DNA from: Osmia lignaria lignaria
Lineage: Eukaryota > Arthropoda > Insecta > Hymenoptera > Megachilidae
Direction of reading: 5' to 3'
Assembly (NCBI RefSeq): GCF_051020975.1
Contig: NC_135039.1
Span: 15,722,692-15,786,691 of the forward strand
DNA length: 64,000 nucleotides
Under the pieces are notes generated by a model. The model made no database searches, had not been told where the DNA came from, and worked only from the letters and a program-made list of their open reading frames with translations. Shown here in pieces: positions 12,801 to 24,127 of the stretch (its first letter is position 1; each line of letters begins with the position of its first letter). A program made the translations under genes and the position numbers.

Positions 12801-15736
12801 ATCGTTTAAATTTAATCGCGATTTCGTTTCAAATGTACTTCCGTTCGCAAAATTCGAAGTTCACTTCAAGAAGCATGATTACTTGTAACATAACAAAGAG
12901 TTATTTCGATTGCACACAATTGTCACGCAGGTCATACTCATTACAATGTTTGTTACTCTTCGAAAAAAAATACACAATTTTACATACTTTCCGATTGTGA
13001 AAGAAAAACTTGAACTTCCTAATCTTCTCTCAGACGCGTTTATCATCGAACTAACGATTATTCCGTTACATAGAATCTCTGAAAAAATGAATTTACAAAC
13101 CGACACTTCTGCCTCCGATAAATTGTTCTTCTAACGAATTAGGTAGGTATATTCTCAAATCTAATCCTGACAACGGTACTCTCATAACATACTCGAAAAT
13201 TCCACACTATTTAAAGACACAAACATTCCAGGTTATTTACAAGATCACGCAAACATACTTTCTTAAGGTATCTCCCATTTCATCATACAACATCCATGTA
13301 AACATTCATACACACTTGTCACATGTTCTTTATAAATTTACCACTTAAATTGACTACACATTCACCTATTTATACCAGAATATACCTTCTTAAGATATAT
13401 ATATGAAGATGTCATGTAAATAGATCATTCAATGAAATCAATTATCTCATAGTCTTGTGCAACAAGTCGGAATAGAAAAGAATTTATAAAGCAAACTATT
13501 ATGTCCACGTTCGTGCCATAGTTAGATTTCATAATTCTTATTACAGTATATTGTTCAACTAACATCTTGTTTTGTGTGCATCTTAGATCTATACATAACT
13601 GTCTTTTATTATGTTAAATACATGTATATGAAACATTGTAAGTTGGCATTTCCCAATTAACACCATCATCGACGTCGTATCTGTTTACATAACTTTCCGT
13701 TATTATATAGCATTTTGAAAAAATTTATTAAATCATCGAAAAAGGATTGAAATATTTCCGTATCCAAAAATATATATTAAATGTATTTAGAAGACTGCTT
13801 GTATTGTATAAACATATATGTATAGATCTATGATCTGCACGCAAATATTATATATATATATATTTTTCAAACCTTAAGTAACTATTAAATATTTCAAAAC
13901 TATCCAAAAATATTTGAAGAAACAACAAGAATTTGTTAATAAACGTAACGATACTCTTACCTTACTGTTGGGAACCTTAACGTCGCACCATCTTCCGTCT
14001 ATCATATGCCGCTGAGCGAGACATCTCAACTGAGATTCGTAACTTCCGAATCTAATAAATCCAAATCCTTTGCTCTGTCCTGATTTTGCATCTTTTTTTA
14101 CCTGCAGAAACACGTATTTATATTAATTATATGTTACATTCAATCATTCAAGACCGACTATCACAATTTATACAATCAATTATGAAACAGTGAGTCGAAT
14201 ATAATGCAATTTCTGTAACAAATAAAAAATCAATTTGAAAAAAAAAAAAAAAAAAAAAAAACTAATCTTGTTTAGAAGCATTAAACTGATTACTTTAATA
14301 TTATCTCTCTACATGTAATGATTTCTGTTTATAGTAATCTTGAAAAACTCACCTGTGCCATGAGTACTTCGCCAAACGTTTCAAAGTATTCACGCAAGTT
14401 CTGCTCTGTTGTTTTCCATGGCAAACCAAGTACGATCAAGTCTGTGCAACGCAACTTTGTTTCCATTCTTTTAGTCTTAGCTGTGGAATTTTCCAAATTG
14501 TCATCAGATTTACGTTTGTTCTCTGAAAAGATATAAGTGTTCATGTCTACTAACTTTTTTTTTTTCACTTTACTACAATCTTTTCCAAAATTTAAGTCTT
14601 CTTACAGAATTTTACATATATATATTTTGCTATATAGAGACTTAATTACAATAAAAATAATAATGAAAAAAAAGAAAGAAAGACTGAAATCCAGTACAAA
14701 TAATTTTTATCCAAAAACTATTGTGTGATAGTGTATATGTGTGTATGCGAACACGCGCGCGCGCGCGCGTGCGTGTGGTGTGTAATGTATACATTATGTT
14801 AAATTTTAATTATTTAAGTTTACATCTATGCGTGTATGTATAATACTTGCATAGATATAAACGTATTTTAATGATTATAAACAAGTATTTATAAATGCTG
14901 GTAGAACTGAGTAGTAAAAGCATTACACATCAACATGTGCTTATGTTATTATCATTTACATGTGCCCTGGTTTTCTTACAGGGTTCCATAAATCTTACAA
15001 CTGCTTTAACTTTTTTTTTAAAGTTAAACATTACATGCAACTGAAAGTGTAAAGCATCATACTTTGACATAAATAAAAATAATAAAATATTAGTGTTCCT
15101 TTTAGTAACAGAATATATAAAAATGTTTAATTTAATCAACACAAACACATGTACTGGACTTCAAATTATACAGAAAAGAAAAAATCGCATTAGAATCGGC
15201 AGGAATTATTCAAGATCAAGTACGCAACAAACAATAAAATTCCTAGACAATAATCGATGAAACGTCTTGCGTAGTGCGTTAGGTGAAGACAAAAATAGAA
15301 TATCGAATTCATGTTGCATAAAAACGTAAGAAAAGTTATTTGAAAGCGCATTAAACACATGTAACGCTGATATAGACGCTTCGTGATCGGAAGCGACTTA
15401 CTCCAAATTTACGTCAATCGATATGCAAAAATCATGGTACTTGATCTTATCGTAGCGTTAGGGGGATGAACGAGTACGATTTACAATAAAATAAGCACCT
15501 TTTGGAAAAACACAAAAGTAAATCGCCTTGCCCCATCCATTTTCAGGCGGATGAAGACGTCCGTCAACGAGACGAATGCCGCGCATCGTCCGAGATTCTG
15601 GATTGCGATATTTGAGGCCACACGTTCCGGGAAACTGGGCGGTTACGGTAGTCAATAAAAGTGTACTATCATCTTCCGTTGGTAATTCTATCGGCTCATC
15701 GCCTTCGTCTTCGGCAACTTGGATATATGACGACAT
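9867..15736 (-). CDS. TBPH: TDP-43 homologue TBPH (TAR DNA-binding protein)
   Basis: Nuclear RNA-binding protein that controls splicing, RNA stability and transport through UG-rich sites. Coding exons (minus): 15499-15736, 14353-14522, 13961-14101, 9867-10721. Together they are 1404 nt, or 467 residues, with consistent phases. The N-terminal ubiquitin-like oligomerisation domain starts MSSYIQVAEDEGDEP. A basic bipartite nuclear localisation signal lies at about 82-98. RRM1 spans about 107-182, with RNP1 (KGFGFIRF) at 147-154, and RRM2 about 192-263. The tail is rich in Gly, Asn, Gln and Pro and ends LKYE. Exon 1 ends at a weak donor (AG|GTGCTT), supported by the next exon restoring the conserved PKENKRK junction. 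The last intron (10722-13960) contains a second possible terminal exon, listed separately. Confidence 0.96.
11448..11453 (-). terminator. Poly(A) signal AATAAA after the Tyr-rich exon
   Basis: Canonical AATAAA on the minus strand, about 45 nt past the stop codon at 11499-11501. The spacing suits a terminal exon with a very short 3' UTR. Confidence 0.6.
11499..12347 (-). CDS. Tyr/Arg/Asp-rich terminal exon, possible TBPH alternative 3' exon or nested gene
   Basis: An open frame of 282 codons plus stop lies in the last TBPH intron on the same strand. It begins after a good acceptor (GGTTGCAG|AAT) and is in phase 0. The RRM1 exon ending at 13961 also stops in phase 0 with a GTAAGA donor, so the two would join in frame after VPNSK. 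The product would keep the N-terminal domain and RRM1, lose RRM2 and gain this tail. The first two thirds are rich in Tyr, Pro and Asn (YPSYPPNYPYDD and similar). The end carries an 11-residue repeat marked by RY, as in CRYPVENREM and VRYPTDTKEV. A poly(A) hexamer follows the stop by about 45 nt. If it is instead a separate gene, the first internal ATG pair (about 12327-12332, MMARQYD) is a possible start. I do not recognise a homologue. It is probably expressed, because such a long biased frame with splice and poly(A) signals is unlikely by chance. Confidence 0.6.
   Translation of the reverse strand, partial: NIDGLMMARQYDTSKHNECYRPIPVHTPSSRRVPVAKPYINLNTPEAANTPRYDSEYDYKTTHYPSYPPNYPYDDNTKYKYEGQNYNAYEKANYPSYEDPGYDTRNYMVQHTTAAAPPNPAYPSDTEYTRYTNYEGRAAVYPVMENPDYGEKSRYNYGYDRNYYEADARYASSTDCRYSLDVRYPDTRHGDNRIPADGREADCRYPVENREMDRRYAIDGRDPEGRYAVENREVDVRYPTDTKEVDARFADTPRYPSKENYYDRYYKHRPSRDHHVSDTSRY
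12413..12420 (-). promoter_or_regulatory. TG tract upstream of the Tyr-rich exon acceptor
   Basis: On the minus strand this reads TGTGTGT and is followed by TA-rich sequence. It lies 66-73 nt upstream of the acceptor at 12347. UG repeats are the known binding motif of TDP-43, so this could be an autoregulatory site; that is inference. The tract is short. Confidence 0.3.
14751..14777. repeat. Alternating CG/CA purine-pyrimidine tract (Z-DNA candidate)
   Basis: 27 bp of strictly alternating purine-pyrimidine dominated by CG steps, in the first TBPH intron. It is flanked by a TG-rich stretch at about 14721-14750 and 14776-14785. Such tracts can adopt the left-handed Z form under supercoiling. 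It is strikingly CpG-rich compared with the AT-rich surroundings. Confidence 0.85.
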
Positions 15737-16725
15737 TTTTCTTCCAAGCGTACGGTCTTCCAAACGAACTTTTCTTCCCAAAAGGAGAATAAAAATCGTA
15801 CAACACAACAAACACACACGCTCGGTCTCGCAATCAGTCACGCAACACCGCACCTCTTTCTCCTCTCTCGCAGCATCAGTGCTGCCAACCGTTTTGTCCC
15901 GGAACTCTTCGAGCTTTCTAATATGTCTGGAAAATTCCACTCAATTTCCGTTCAAAAGATATCCTTTTACAAAAACAAACAAAGTATCTAATACATCCGA
16001 ATAAATTAACACGGATTTAAAATTTTTTAAACAACAATAGTAGACATTTAATCATTAATTGAAATTACCTTAACACATTTCAGTCAATTTCATGCCTATT
16101 ATTCGTTCAACGAGAGACCATACCTGTTAAACGACCAGTTTTCGTTCGTTTTGCGCATGTTAACTCTGGATGGTTGGAGCATGCTTTGTACGCGCAAGCA
16201 CATCATGGCGTCGAACGTGCATATCTAGTGGCCTTTTATTTAGTATATACCTTCAAATCTCACTTGTTTTCTCTATTAATGCGTTTCTGTCCACCGTGTA
16301 TATGACCGTCGGAGTGGAAAACGTATGGTAGTGGGAAACTGCTTAGTGGGGACTAGGTTACTGAAGTTAGCCGAAATGTGCAATACAAGTATGGTTACTC
16401 GTTGAAAGAATAATAATACTAAACTCAAATGAGTTACTTTCTTTTCTTTTGGAAATAATGATAATATTTATTTACGCAAAATATTTATAACAAAGAGATG
16501 AAAAAAAGTTAAGTGAATATTGGAATAAAATATTATACATTGAATAGAGTTTGATTAAAACGTCCAAGTACCACAAATATGGAACTATTTTTGGCACGAG
16601 ATTCAATTTGAAAGATAACGCTCCTAAAAGGAATATCTTGTTTCAAAAAATATATTTTCTTCAAAAATACAAATCATATATTTTAAATTATATACATCAA
16701 TACATAAGAAATGTATTGAATTACA
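15737..16725. promoter_or_regulatory. TBPH 5' UTR, promoter and spacer to the SWEET 3' end
   Basis: About 1 kb between the TBPH ATG and the SWEET poly(A) signal. The 15740-16350 part is less AT-rich and likely holds the TBPH 5' UTR and promoter. The part from about 16400 on is AT-rich spacer. No conserved coding exon was seen. Confidence 0.4.
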
Positions 16726-16731
16726 TTTATT
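16726..16731 (-). terminator. Poly(A) signal AATAAA for the SWEET gene
   Basis: Minus-strand AATAAA about 30 nt after the SWEET stop codon. Confidence 0.55.
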
Positions 16732-16758
16732 TAAAGTAAATAATTTCAATGGTGCAAG

Positions 16759-17722
16759 TTATATTAAGTGAGCCTCAATGGTTTCTCCACTTCGATAAAC
16801 TAAAAAGAAACAAAGTTGAAATGCAGATAGAACACATCCTAAGAAGTTTGGTATTTGTAGGAAACTGTCATTAATAAGGCAACCATATGCAAACCACTGA
16901 GCAGAAACTATTAGAGAAGCCATTATAATGGGAAATGGTAAACTTTCAGTATTCTTTACTCTGATCACATGTGCCTAGAAAACATTGTATTCAATTATAC
17001 ATAGTAAAGTTATTGATTGTTCATGTTACAGATGTTAAAGTTGGATGCTACAAACTTACCACCATCATTAAAGGAGATGCAAAAAATAATACTGTTACTG
17101 TGCAGCTAAGAAAACCAACATATCTTGCAGCTAATACTTTATCTTCTTCATAAAAGCTGTAAAAGTATACAACTCCAAGAAAACAAGTTGCTGCAATCAT
17201 TTGTTTAACAATTTTAAATTTTTTAACGCTATATAAAATGAACACGCAAACATATGATGCTTGGAGTATTGTGCCAAAAACATTTACCAACAATACAAAA
17301 CGATCTGAGATAAGCATACCATATCTCATCCATAAAACACATCTATAATATGGGTAAGAACAATTAAAATAGAAACAATATATTTATGCAAGATAAGAAC
17401 GTATTTCCATAACTTATAATTGTAACACTTACGATGTATAACATGTTACAAATGCCAATGCTGAACTATTTCCTGTTGTACCATTTTTAATGATTTTTCT
17501 GCACACTAGCCTAAAACAAATTTCTACAGTTTTCCAATCATATGACAATATGGTAAAAGTAGTAAATAATGTCAAACAATTTTGTTTTATTTACTTTACA
17601 TATTAACAAAGATACATTTGATTACAGATTTATACTTTTACTTACACGCCAGCTAAAAATTGTAAAACTGTACAAATTGAAGCTGTGGAAGCTAATGCAT
17701 CTTTCATCTCCGTCGAAGTCAT
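16759..17722 (-). CDS. SWEET-family sugar transporter (slv-like)
   Basis: Seven-helix sugar uniporter of the MtN3/saliva (SWEET1) family, which moves monosaccharides down their gradient across plasma or Golgi membranes. Four exons (minus): 17646-17722, 17433-17510, 17060-17342, 16759-16974. They total 654 nt, or 217 residues, a normal length for the family. The start MTSTEMKDALAST is followed by a first helix with the typical TVLQFLAGV. The first MtN3 repeat contains the VLWMRYGML stretch. The second repeat contains KNTESLPFPI and the family phrase QWFAYGCLINDSFLQIPN. A short cytoplasmic tail ends ETIEAHLI. The gene is divergently arranged with ALKBH7, with about 350 bp between the ATGs. Insects often have a single SWEET gene, known as slv in Drosophila. 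Confidence 0.93.
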
Positions 17723-18070
17723 GATTTAAAATGTTCATATCACTATCATATATCAGCATCCGTGATACGAGTTTATAACCTCTTCGATGAAAAGTTCTAG
17801 TTTTATTATCAGAAATAAAAGCATGTTCGATAAAAGCTTTGCTGGTGAAAATTAATAAACGATGTTATCGAGGAAACATATATATAGCTCGTATAATGTA
17901 TATATACATATGTATCTGAGTAAACTCATTGACCTATATATTTAAGAGATGTCTATAAAGAAATAATAAGCAATAGAATAGTTGTAAGAATTTGCTAGCA
18001 TGTCAGTGCTGATCGATCTTGAGCCTATAAAATTTTTAACTTCCTATTCCTAACCTTGTTGGAAGAAAAC
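17723..18070. promoter_or_regulatory. Shared divergent promoter of SWEET and ALKBH7
   Basis: The 348 bp between the two start codons must hold both 5' UTRs and both promoters. It contains TA-rich runs (about 17880-17915). No clear TATA or initiator was assigned. Confidence 0.5.
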
Positions 18071-18948
18071 ATGTTGAGAGCTACACTTTCTTTGTTTACC
18101 TTCTCTATCAACAAAAATTTTAATTCTATCACTTTAAGGTATTATATGCAAACAAAACAAGTATGTAACAAAGCAGACAGAAATGTAGAAAATTGGAAAG
18201 AAGAGCTATGTAATACCATGCAAATATTTCCAAACTTTATTACTGTAGAGGAAGAGAACTCTTTAATGGAAGAAATTGAACCCTATATAAAGAAGCTACG
18301 ATATGAACATTCTCATTGGGATGATGTTAGTATGCCATTAATGAATATTTTTATTAAGTTTTCATGGTATTTGTTTTATTTAATCATTATAGGCAATACA
18401 TGCTTATAGAGAAACAGAGCGAAACAAATGGAATGAAAATAACTTAAAGATAATAAACAAAATTCGTGAGAAAGCATTTCCCAAAGGAATGTCTCAAATT
18501 CCATTAATACATGTTTTGGACCTAGCACCAGAAGGATGGATAAAACCTCATGTTGACAGTATTAGGGTACATATTATCTTAATCAATTTTAAATTCAAAC
18601 AGAAATTAACAATATTTGTTCCTCTATGTTGTAGTTCTGTGGAGAAATAATTGCTGGTTTAAGTTTACTAAGCAACAGTGTAATGAGACTTACAATGGTT
18701 GAAAATGAAGCATTATATAAGCATGACTTTTTGCTACCACAAAGATCTTTATACATAATGAGGTATGCAAATGTTTTTCTAAATATATATATTTTTATTG
18801 AAGATTATTATTTTACAGTGGTACAGCTAGATATAACTACAAACATGAAATCTTGAAGAATGAAGAATCATATTTTGAAGGGCAACCTGTATCAAAAACT
18901 AGACGCATTTCAGTAATATGTAGAAGTCAACCAAATCCTGATACTTAA
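18071..18948 (+). CDS. ALKBH7: ALKBH7, mitochondrial Fe(II)/2-oxoglutarate dioxygenase
   Basis: AlkB-family oxygenase of the mitochondrial matrix, linked in mammals to programmed necrosis and fatty-acid metabolism. Exons: 18071-18325, 18393-18566, 18635-18762, 18819-18948. They total 687 nt, or 228 residues. The start at 18071 gives a basic, hydrophobic N-terminus (MLRATLSLFTFSIN) that looks like a mitochondrial targeting peptide; the frame is open a little further upstream but without an ATG. The iron ligands are visible as HVD (His138, Asp140) and His195 in YKHEIL. The 2-oxoglutarate-binding arginine is about Arg215, in TRRISVICRS. The phrase VDSIRFCGEIIAGLSLLS is diagnostic for ALKBH7. It appears intact. 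Confidence 0.95.
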
Positions 18949-19539
18949 CACTTTAAAAGTGTTTGTACATTATAAACAGTAAGATCAATATTTTGTCAAT
19001 TGTAATATATTTAGTTAACAAAATGTAGATAAGGTATAAATAGTAATACTAATATACAATATCAGATAGTGATTAATGATAAATATATAACGGTTAATGT
19101 AAAGATGCGTAGTTATACATACAGAACATACATTTAATTAAAAAAAAACCGTTTCCCTCCGTCAGTGGTATATATTTAAATAGAGTTTGGCCGTCATATT
19201 CAAATGTATTATACTGCCCTCTGTTGATAACGGCATATAAATAAAGAGTGATTCTATAAAAGTTAGGGTTGATAGTTATTATATTAAATTAAATAAACAT
19301 GCTATTTTTATTATAAACAACTTATGAATAAAATACTGTATGCAACATAAGATTTCGGAATTAAAATAATATGAATGTTACATGTAAAACCCAGCTTCAG
19401 TCAGAAAACATGTCTGTACTTCCCATCTTATTACTGTATCTTATGCTTAAACAATTTTTCGCGGGAAACTGTTCTTTTTAGCGTCGCTGAAAACTGAGAG
19501 AAGCAAATGTAAACGAAATCTGAATTAATTTCAATTAAG
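18949..19539 (+). other. ALKBH7 3' UTR and DNA2 5' flank
   Basis: 591 bp of AT-rich spacer. An AATAAA at 19240-19245 could end ALKBH7; the DNA2 promoter and 5' UTR would lie in about 19300-19539. No further coding exon was seen. Confidence 0.45.
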
Positions 19540-22500
19540 ATGAATAAAAAACACGTGGTTATACAGGTACAATTACAATTGTTAATAAATAAGATATTAC
19601 AAATTGTATCTATAACTTTTACTCTGTATTATAATTTGTAACTTTCAATTTTTTGTATTTTTAAGTTATAAAACTTTGTTGCTGATTTTTTATTATAGAC
19701 ACCTCCAACACCTCGACGTCGACGTCGACGACGTCAACAGAGAATATCGGCATATTTTAAAACTAATGCTAATGTTGAGGAAGAAGTTCCTTGTACTAGT
19801 GAAAATAACGTAGCGCGTAAGTGTACATACAAAAAAAGAAAAGCAATATCAGAGAGTATGGAATCATCTGCGATACAGTATAAAACTGCAAAAATCCCTG
19901 TGATATCAATAGACAGCGATTCTGATATATCTAACAGCAATTATAAAATTGCATCCACATCAGTTAAGAAAAACATAACAGAATGTGCTTTGAAAGAAAA
20001 TATAAGCGTAGATAAATCTAAAAATGTATTAAATAATTTAAATGAAACAATAACCAAAGTACAAAACTCTAAATCACCAAGTAGGAATGTATTGCATGAA
20101 AAGTTTACTATAGAAGAATGTAAGCCAAATTTTAAAGGAAAACTAAACATATTAAATGATAGTCCTGTGATTGAGTTAGAGGGAGAGATCAAAGATTCTG
20201 ATACTGAATCAGGATGCAGTACTATTCTTAAAGATGAATGGTTTCATGATGACCAATTAAATTTGAATACTTTGCAGAGATGCAAAGTAGTTGATATATG
20301 TCATGAACGCGATGCCCTGATACTAAGTGTGACGAACTCGGAATTTCAAACGCCTACCGTTATAAAATGCTTAGAGTATTGGTAAAAAACGATATATTAC
20401 CCTTATTGTAATACGTATCATTTAAATAGTATATTTAATATAATGTTTGCAATTCAACTTTAGGAAATATACAAAGGTGGAAAAAGATAGCATTATAGCT
20501 GTAGAAGCAAGAAAGGAAGAAGACTGGTGGATAGTCGATAACGAATTCGGTTTTATCGTTGCATATCCAGATATACTAATATCTAGTACTACGATTGTAG
20601 GTGGCATGTTTTGTAAACGAAAAAGTATATTAAATGAAAAGTTTCGGAAAATAGAATCTCTTCCTTGCTTTAAAACTGACCAAACTGCTATGGTGATTGG
20701 CAGTTTCGTACACGAATTGTTACAAAAAGTAATTAATTATATAATTATTATAGTTGATATTTTTGACAATATTAAATATCCTATTAATCCTACAGGCCAT
20801 TCAAAAAGATATTAACAAATTCTCGGATATAAAAAAATTATTAGACAGCATGCTCCAGTCTAGAGACACGATAAGCATTCTTTATGCTACAGGAATTACG
20901 TTAGACGAATGCAGAAAACAAATGCTTGTTTTTATTCCAAGAATTTATCAATTTATTCAGCATTATTTAAAAGGTAAGTAAAATGAATACCTAGTTCTGA
21001 GTTAGTAAATGATTATTATTAACTAACAGACAATAATATTTTTAGATAAACGACAAGAAGAAATAAATCGTATTGAAAATAATTTTAAAGGACAAATTGT
21101 CGATATTTTAGATATTGAAGAAAATATTTGGTTACCATGTTTAGGGATAAAAGGTAAGATTGATGTCACGGTGGAGGTAGAAGAGAATTGCAAACGAAAA
21201 ATGATGCCGCTTGAAATTAAGACGGGCAAGCCGTCATTCTCTTTAGAACATAAAGGTCAAATTATTCTATACATTATGATGATGGCTCTTACTGGTCAAG
21301 ACACAGATACAGGACTCTTATTGTACCTGAGGTAATTCACTCGTTTATTAGACTGCATAAAGCATTAAACAATTTGTTATATGGATACTTCTGATTGCAG
21401 AGAGAATAAGATACAAGAAATTAAAAGTGATCATCGTGAAAGGAGAGATTTAATGCAATTAAGAAACGTTTTAGCATATTATTTGACTCCGAAATCAACC
21501 GAGATGTTTTCAGAGTCAACTGCGGATTTGAATTGGGCCGGGTTTGACTTACCGGAGCCGATTAATCATCCAAGTGCATGTAATAATTGCATGTACAACT
21601 CATTATGTTGTGCCTATTTAAGCAAAGACAGTAATAATAAATTGCCTTTGAAGCACCCACTAAATCAATTGAAAGAAAAAATTTCCCAGGTATTGTCGCC
21701 TTCACACACGAATTATGTTTTACATTGGATTTTATTATTAGAAATGGAGGAAAATGCACAGGCTACTGATAAGTCGCACTTAAATTTATGGACACTAAGC
21801 GCGGAACAAAGGTGAAATTTATTAGCCATTTTTACAAATTTATTATATGTACTTGCGTATCAATTGATTGCTTTTTTTCTTAGAGAAAACAAAAAAATAT
21901 GCATTTCAAATTTGAAAATGTTAAAGACAATAAAAGAAAGTTTTTGCAAGTATAAATACACATTCGTTCGTAATAGTTCAAACGCACAAGATCGAGAAAG
22001 TATTCCTTATACGGAATTTTCTGAAAATGAATATGTATTAATAAGTACAAACAAACGAATAAATGTATCAGCAGGCTTTATAGTACATCTAAGCAATGCC
22101 TCTGTAGCTGTTAGGGTTGACAGGTATGCAAGAATATTAACATAAATTTAACTTAAACGATGCTTACGAGTATTTACTTTCAGGGATATTAGTCAGTATA
22201 TTACGAACGAATTAGTTCATATCGATAAATATCAGTCTTCTACTCTCTACTGTTCTAATCTTGCTAGCGTGGGTGGCTTATTGGCAAATAATAATATATG
22301 TGCCAAATTGAGAGAAATTGTCATCGACAGGTGTGTTAAACTTTTCATACAATTATATTATTATAACATTTTCTTCACATTTTCAATTGATTTTATATTT
22401 AAAATAGAAAACCAGCTACTTTCGATCAAGGAGTTCCACAATCTATTGTCTCGAAAAGTAGCAAAATATTGCAAACTTTGAACGAGAATCAACAAAGGGT

Positions 22501-24127
22501 AGTTTTGAAAGCTCTTACCGCTACAGATTATATTCTAATCAAAGGAATGCCTGGCACAGGCAAAACACAAACTTTAATAGCTTTTATTGAATTGTTGCAC
22601 GAGACAGGACGCTCTGTTTTAATTACCTCTCACACCAATAACGCAGTTGATAATATACTACTAAAATTACTGGCTAAAGGCATTGATTTTTTGAGATTAG
22701 GCTCATCTGTTCATGAGTCACTAAAAGCTTATGTTGAAAAGAACGCAATAGCCAGCTGTACTACGCCAGAGGAGATGGAAATAGCATATTCCAAAGTATA
22801 AAAAAACGTTTTTAAAAAATATTTAAAAATTTCGTTTAATTTTATTTTCTAATCATTTTAATTATTTTAGAGTATAGTTGGTGTTACTTGTTATGGGGCT
22901 TATCACCCAATGTTATGTACAAGAATTTTCGATGTCTGCGTGGTAGACGAAAGTGCACAAATATTACAGCCAACTGTACTGCGACCCCTGTACAATGCTC
23001 GCAAATTTGTTTTAGTTGGAGATCCAGATCAATTACCCCCAATCATCCAAAGTAGTCAAGCAAGGTACAAATAAAAATTTGTTACAAAATAAAATTGTAT
23101 CTTTTATCACATAAAATTTTCTTTCACAGACAACGTGGCGCAGATGAATCCTTATTTAGTAGGCTAGACAGCGAAAATAATACTGTAATTTTGACGGAGC
23201 AGTATAGGATGAATAGATATATCATGACTTTAGCGAATAAATTAACGTATAATGATAAATTAAAAGCTGGTAATATGCTCATAGAGAGTGCCACGTTTAC
23301 CGCTAATCATAACAAAGTGAGTGCAGATGTTAAAATACTGTTTAGTACAAATTTTATTTCTTCATAAAATTTATTATTTCAGATACTCATGAAAGCAGAA
23401 CCTTGGGTACAGAGAGCACTCTCTCAAAATCTAAGTGACTCTGTAATGTTATTAAATACCGGCCCTATCAACAAATTAAAAGTGAATTATAAGTTTTGCG
23501 ATAAATATCCGGAAAGTGATCAGGTGTATTCAAATATTTTCGAAGCAGCTGTATTGCGAAAACTAGTCCAAACTCTTCTGCAGGTATTATTTAATATTGT
23601 TTAACACATCATTAAACAGCAGAATGGATGTTTTAAAGTATTTTACTATTCAGATGCATGTAGAACCGGAAAATATTGGAATTATTGCGCCCTATAGGGC
23701 ACATGTAAGTTTATTAAAAAATGTAATTCAAAACGGTATTGAGATAAATACTGTAGATCAGTATCAGGGTCGCGATAAAGAAATTATATTGTATTCCTGC
23801 GCTAAAAGTTTAATTAGCAGTAATAACGTAAAACAGGTATTTTGTTTTATTTTTATCAATCAGATTGATTATAATTGAATTAGCTGATTAGAGTTTTAAT
23901 TTTAATTTTTTTAGGTACAGGATCTTGAGGTACTAGGAGATCACCGTCGTCTGACGGTAGCAATAACGAGGGCAAAGTGTAAATTGATTATCGTGGGGGA
24001 TAAATCCACCCTATTACGCTATACAGTCTTTCAAAAATTGTTCAGTTTAATAGAAGATAAAAATACAATACATTTACATGATAACAGTGATGGTTTCTCA
24101 TGGAAAGAGATCACATCTGCGTTATAG
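19540..24127 (+). CDS. DNA2: DNA2 nuclease-helicase
   Basis: Nuclear (in animals also mitochondrial) enzyme that processes Okazaki flaps, resects double-strand breaks and restarts forks. Fourteen exons: 19540-19566, 19699-20381, 20464-20728, 20796-20973, 21046-21331, 21401-21811, 21884-22123, 22184-22330, 22408-22795, 22871-23064, 23130-23316, 23383-23583, 23654-23836, 23915-24127. They total 3603 nt, or 1200 residues, against about 1060 in human; the extra length is a disordered acidic N-terminus. The nuclease core shows GKIDV and PLEIKTGK (about 422-445). Iron-sulfur cysteines are Cys in GGMFCKR plus CNNCMYNSLC. The SF1 helicase has Walker A (GMPGTGKT, about 792-799), VVDESAQ, VLVGDPDQLPP, EQYRMN, VDQYQGRDKE and VAITRAK. 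Seven arginines and a PIP-box-like QQRISAYF (22-29) open exon 2. Confidence 0.96.
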
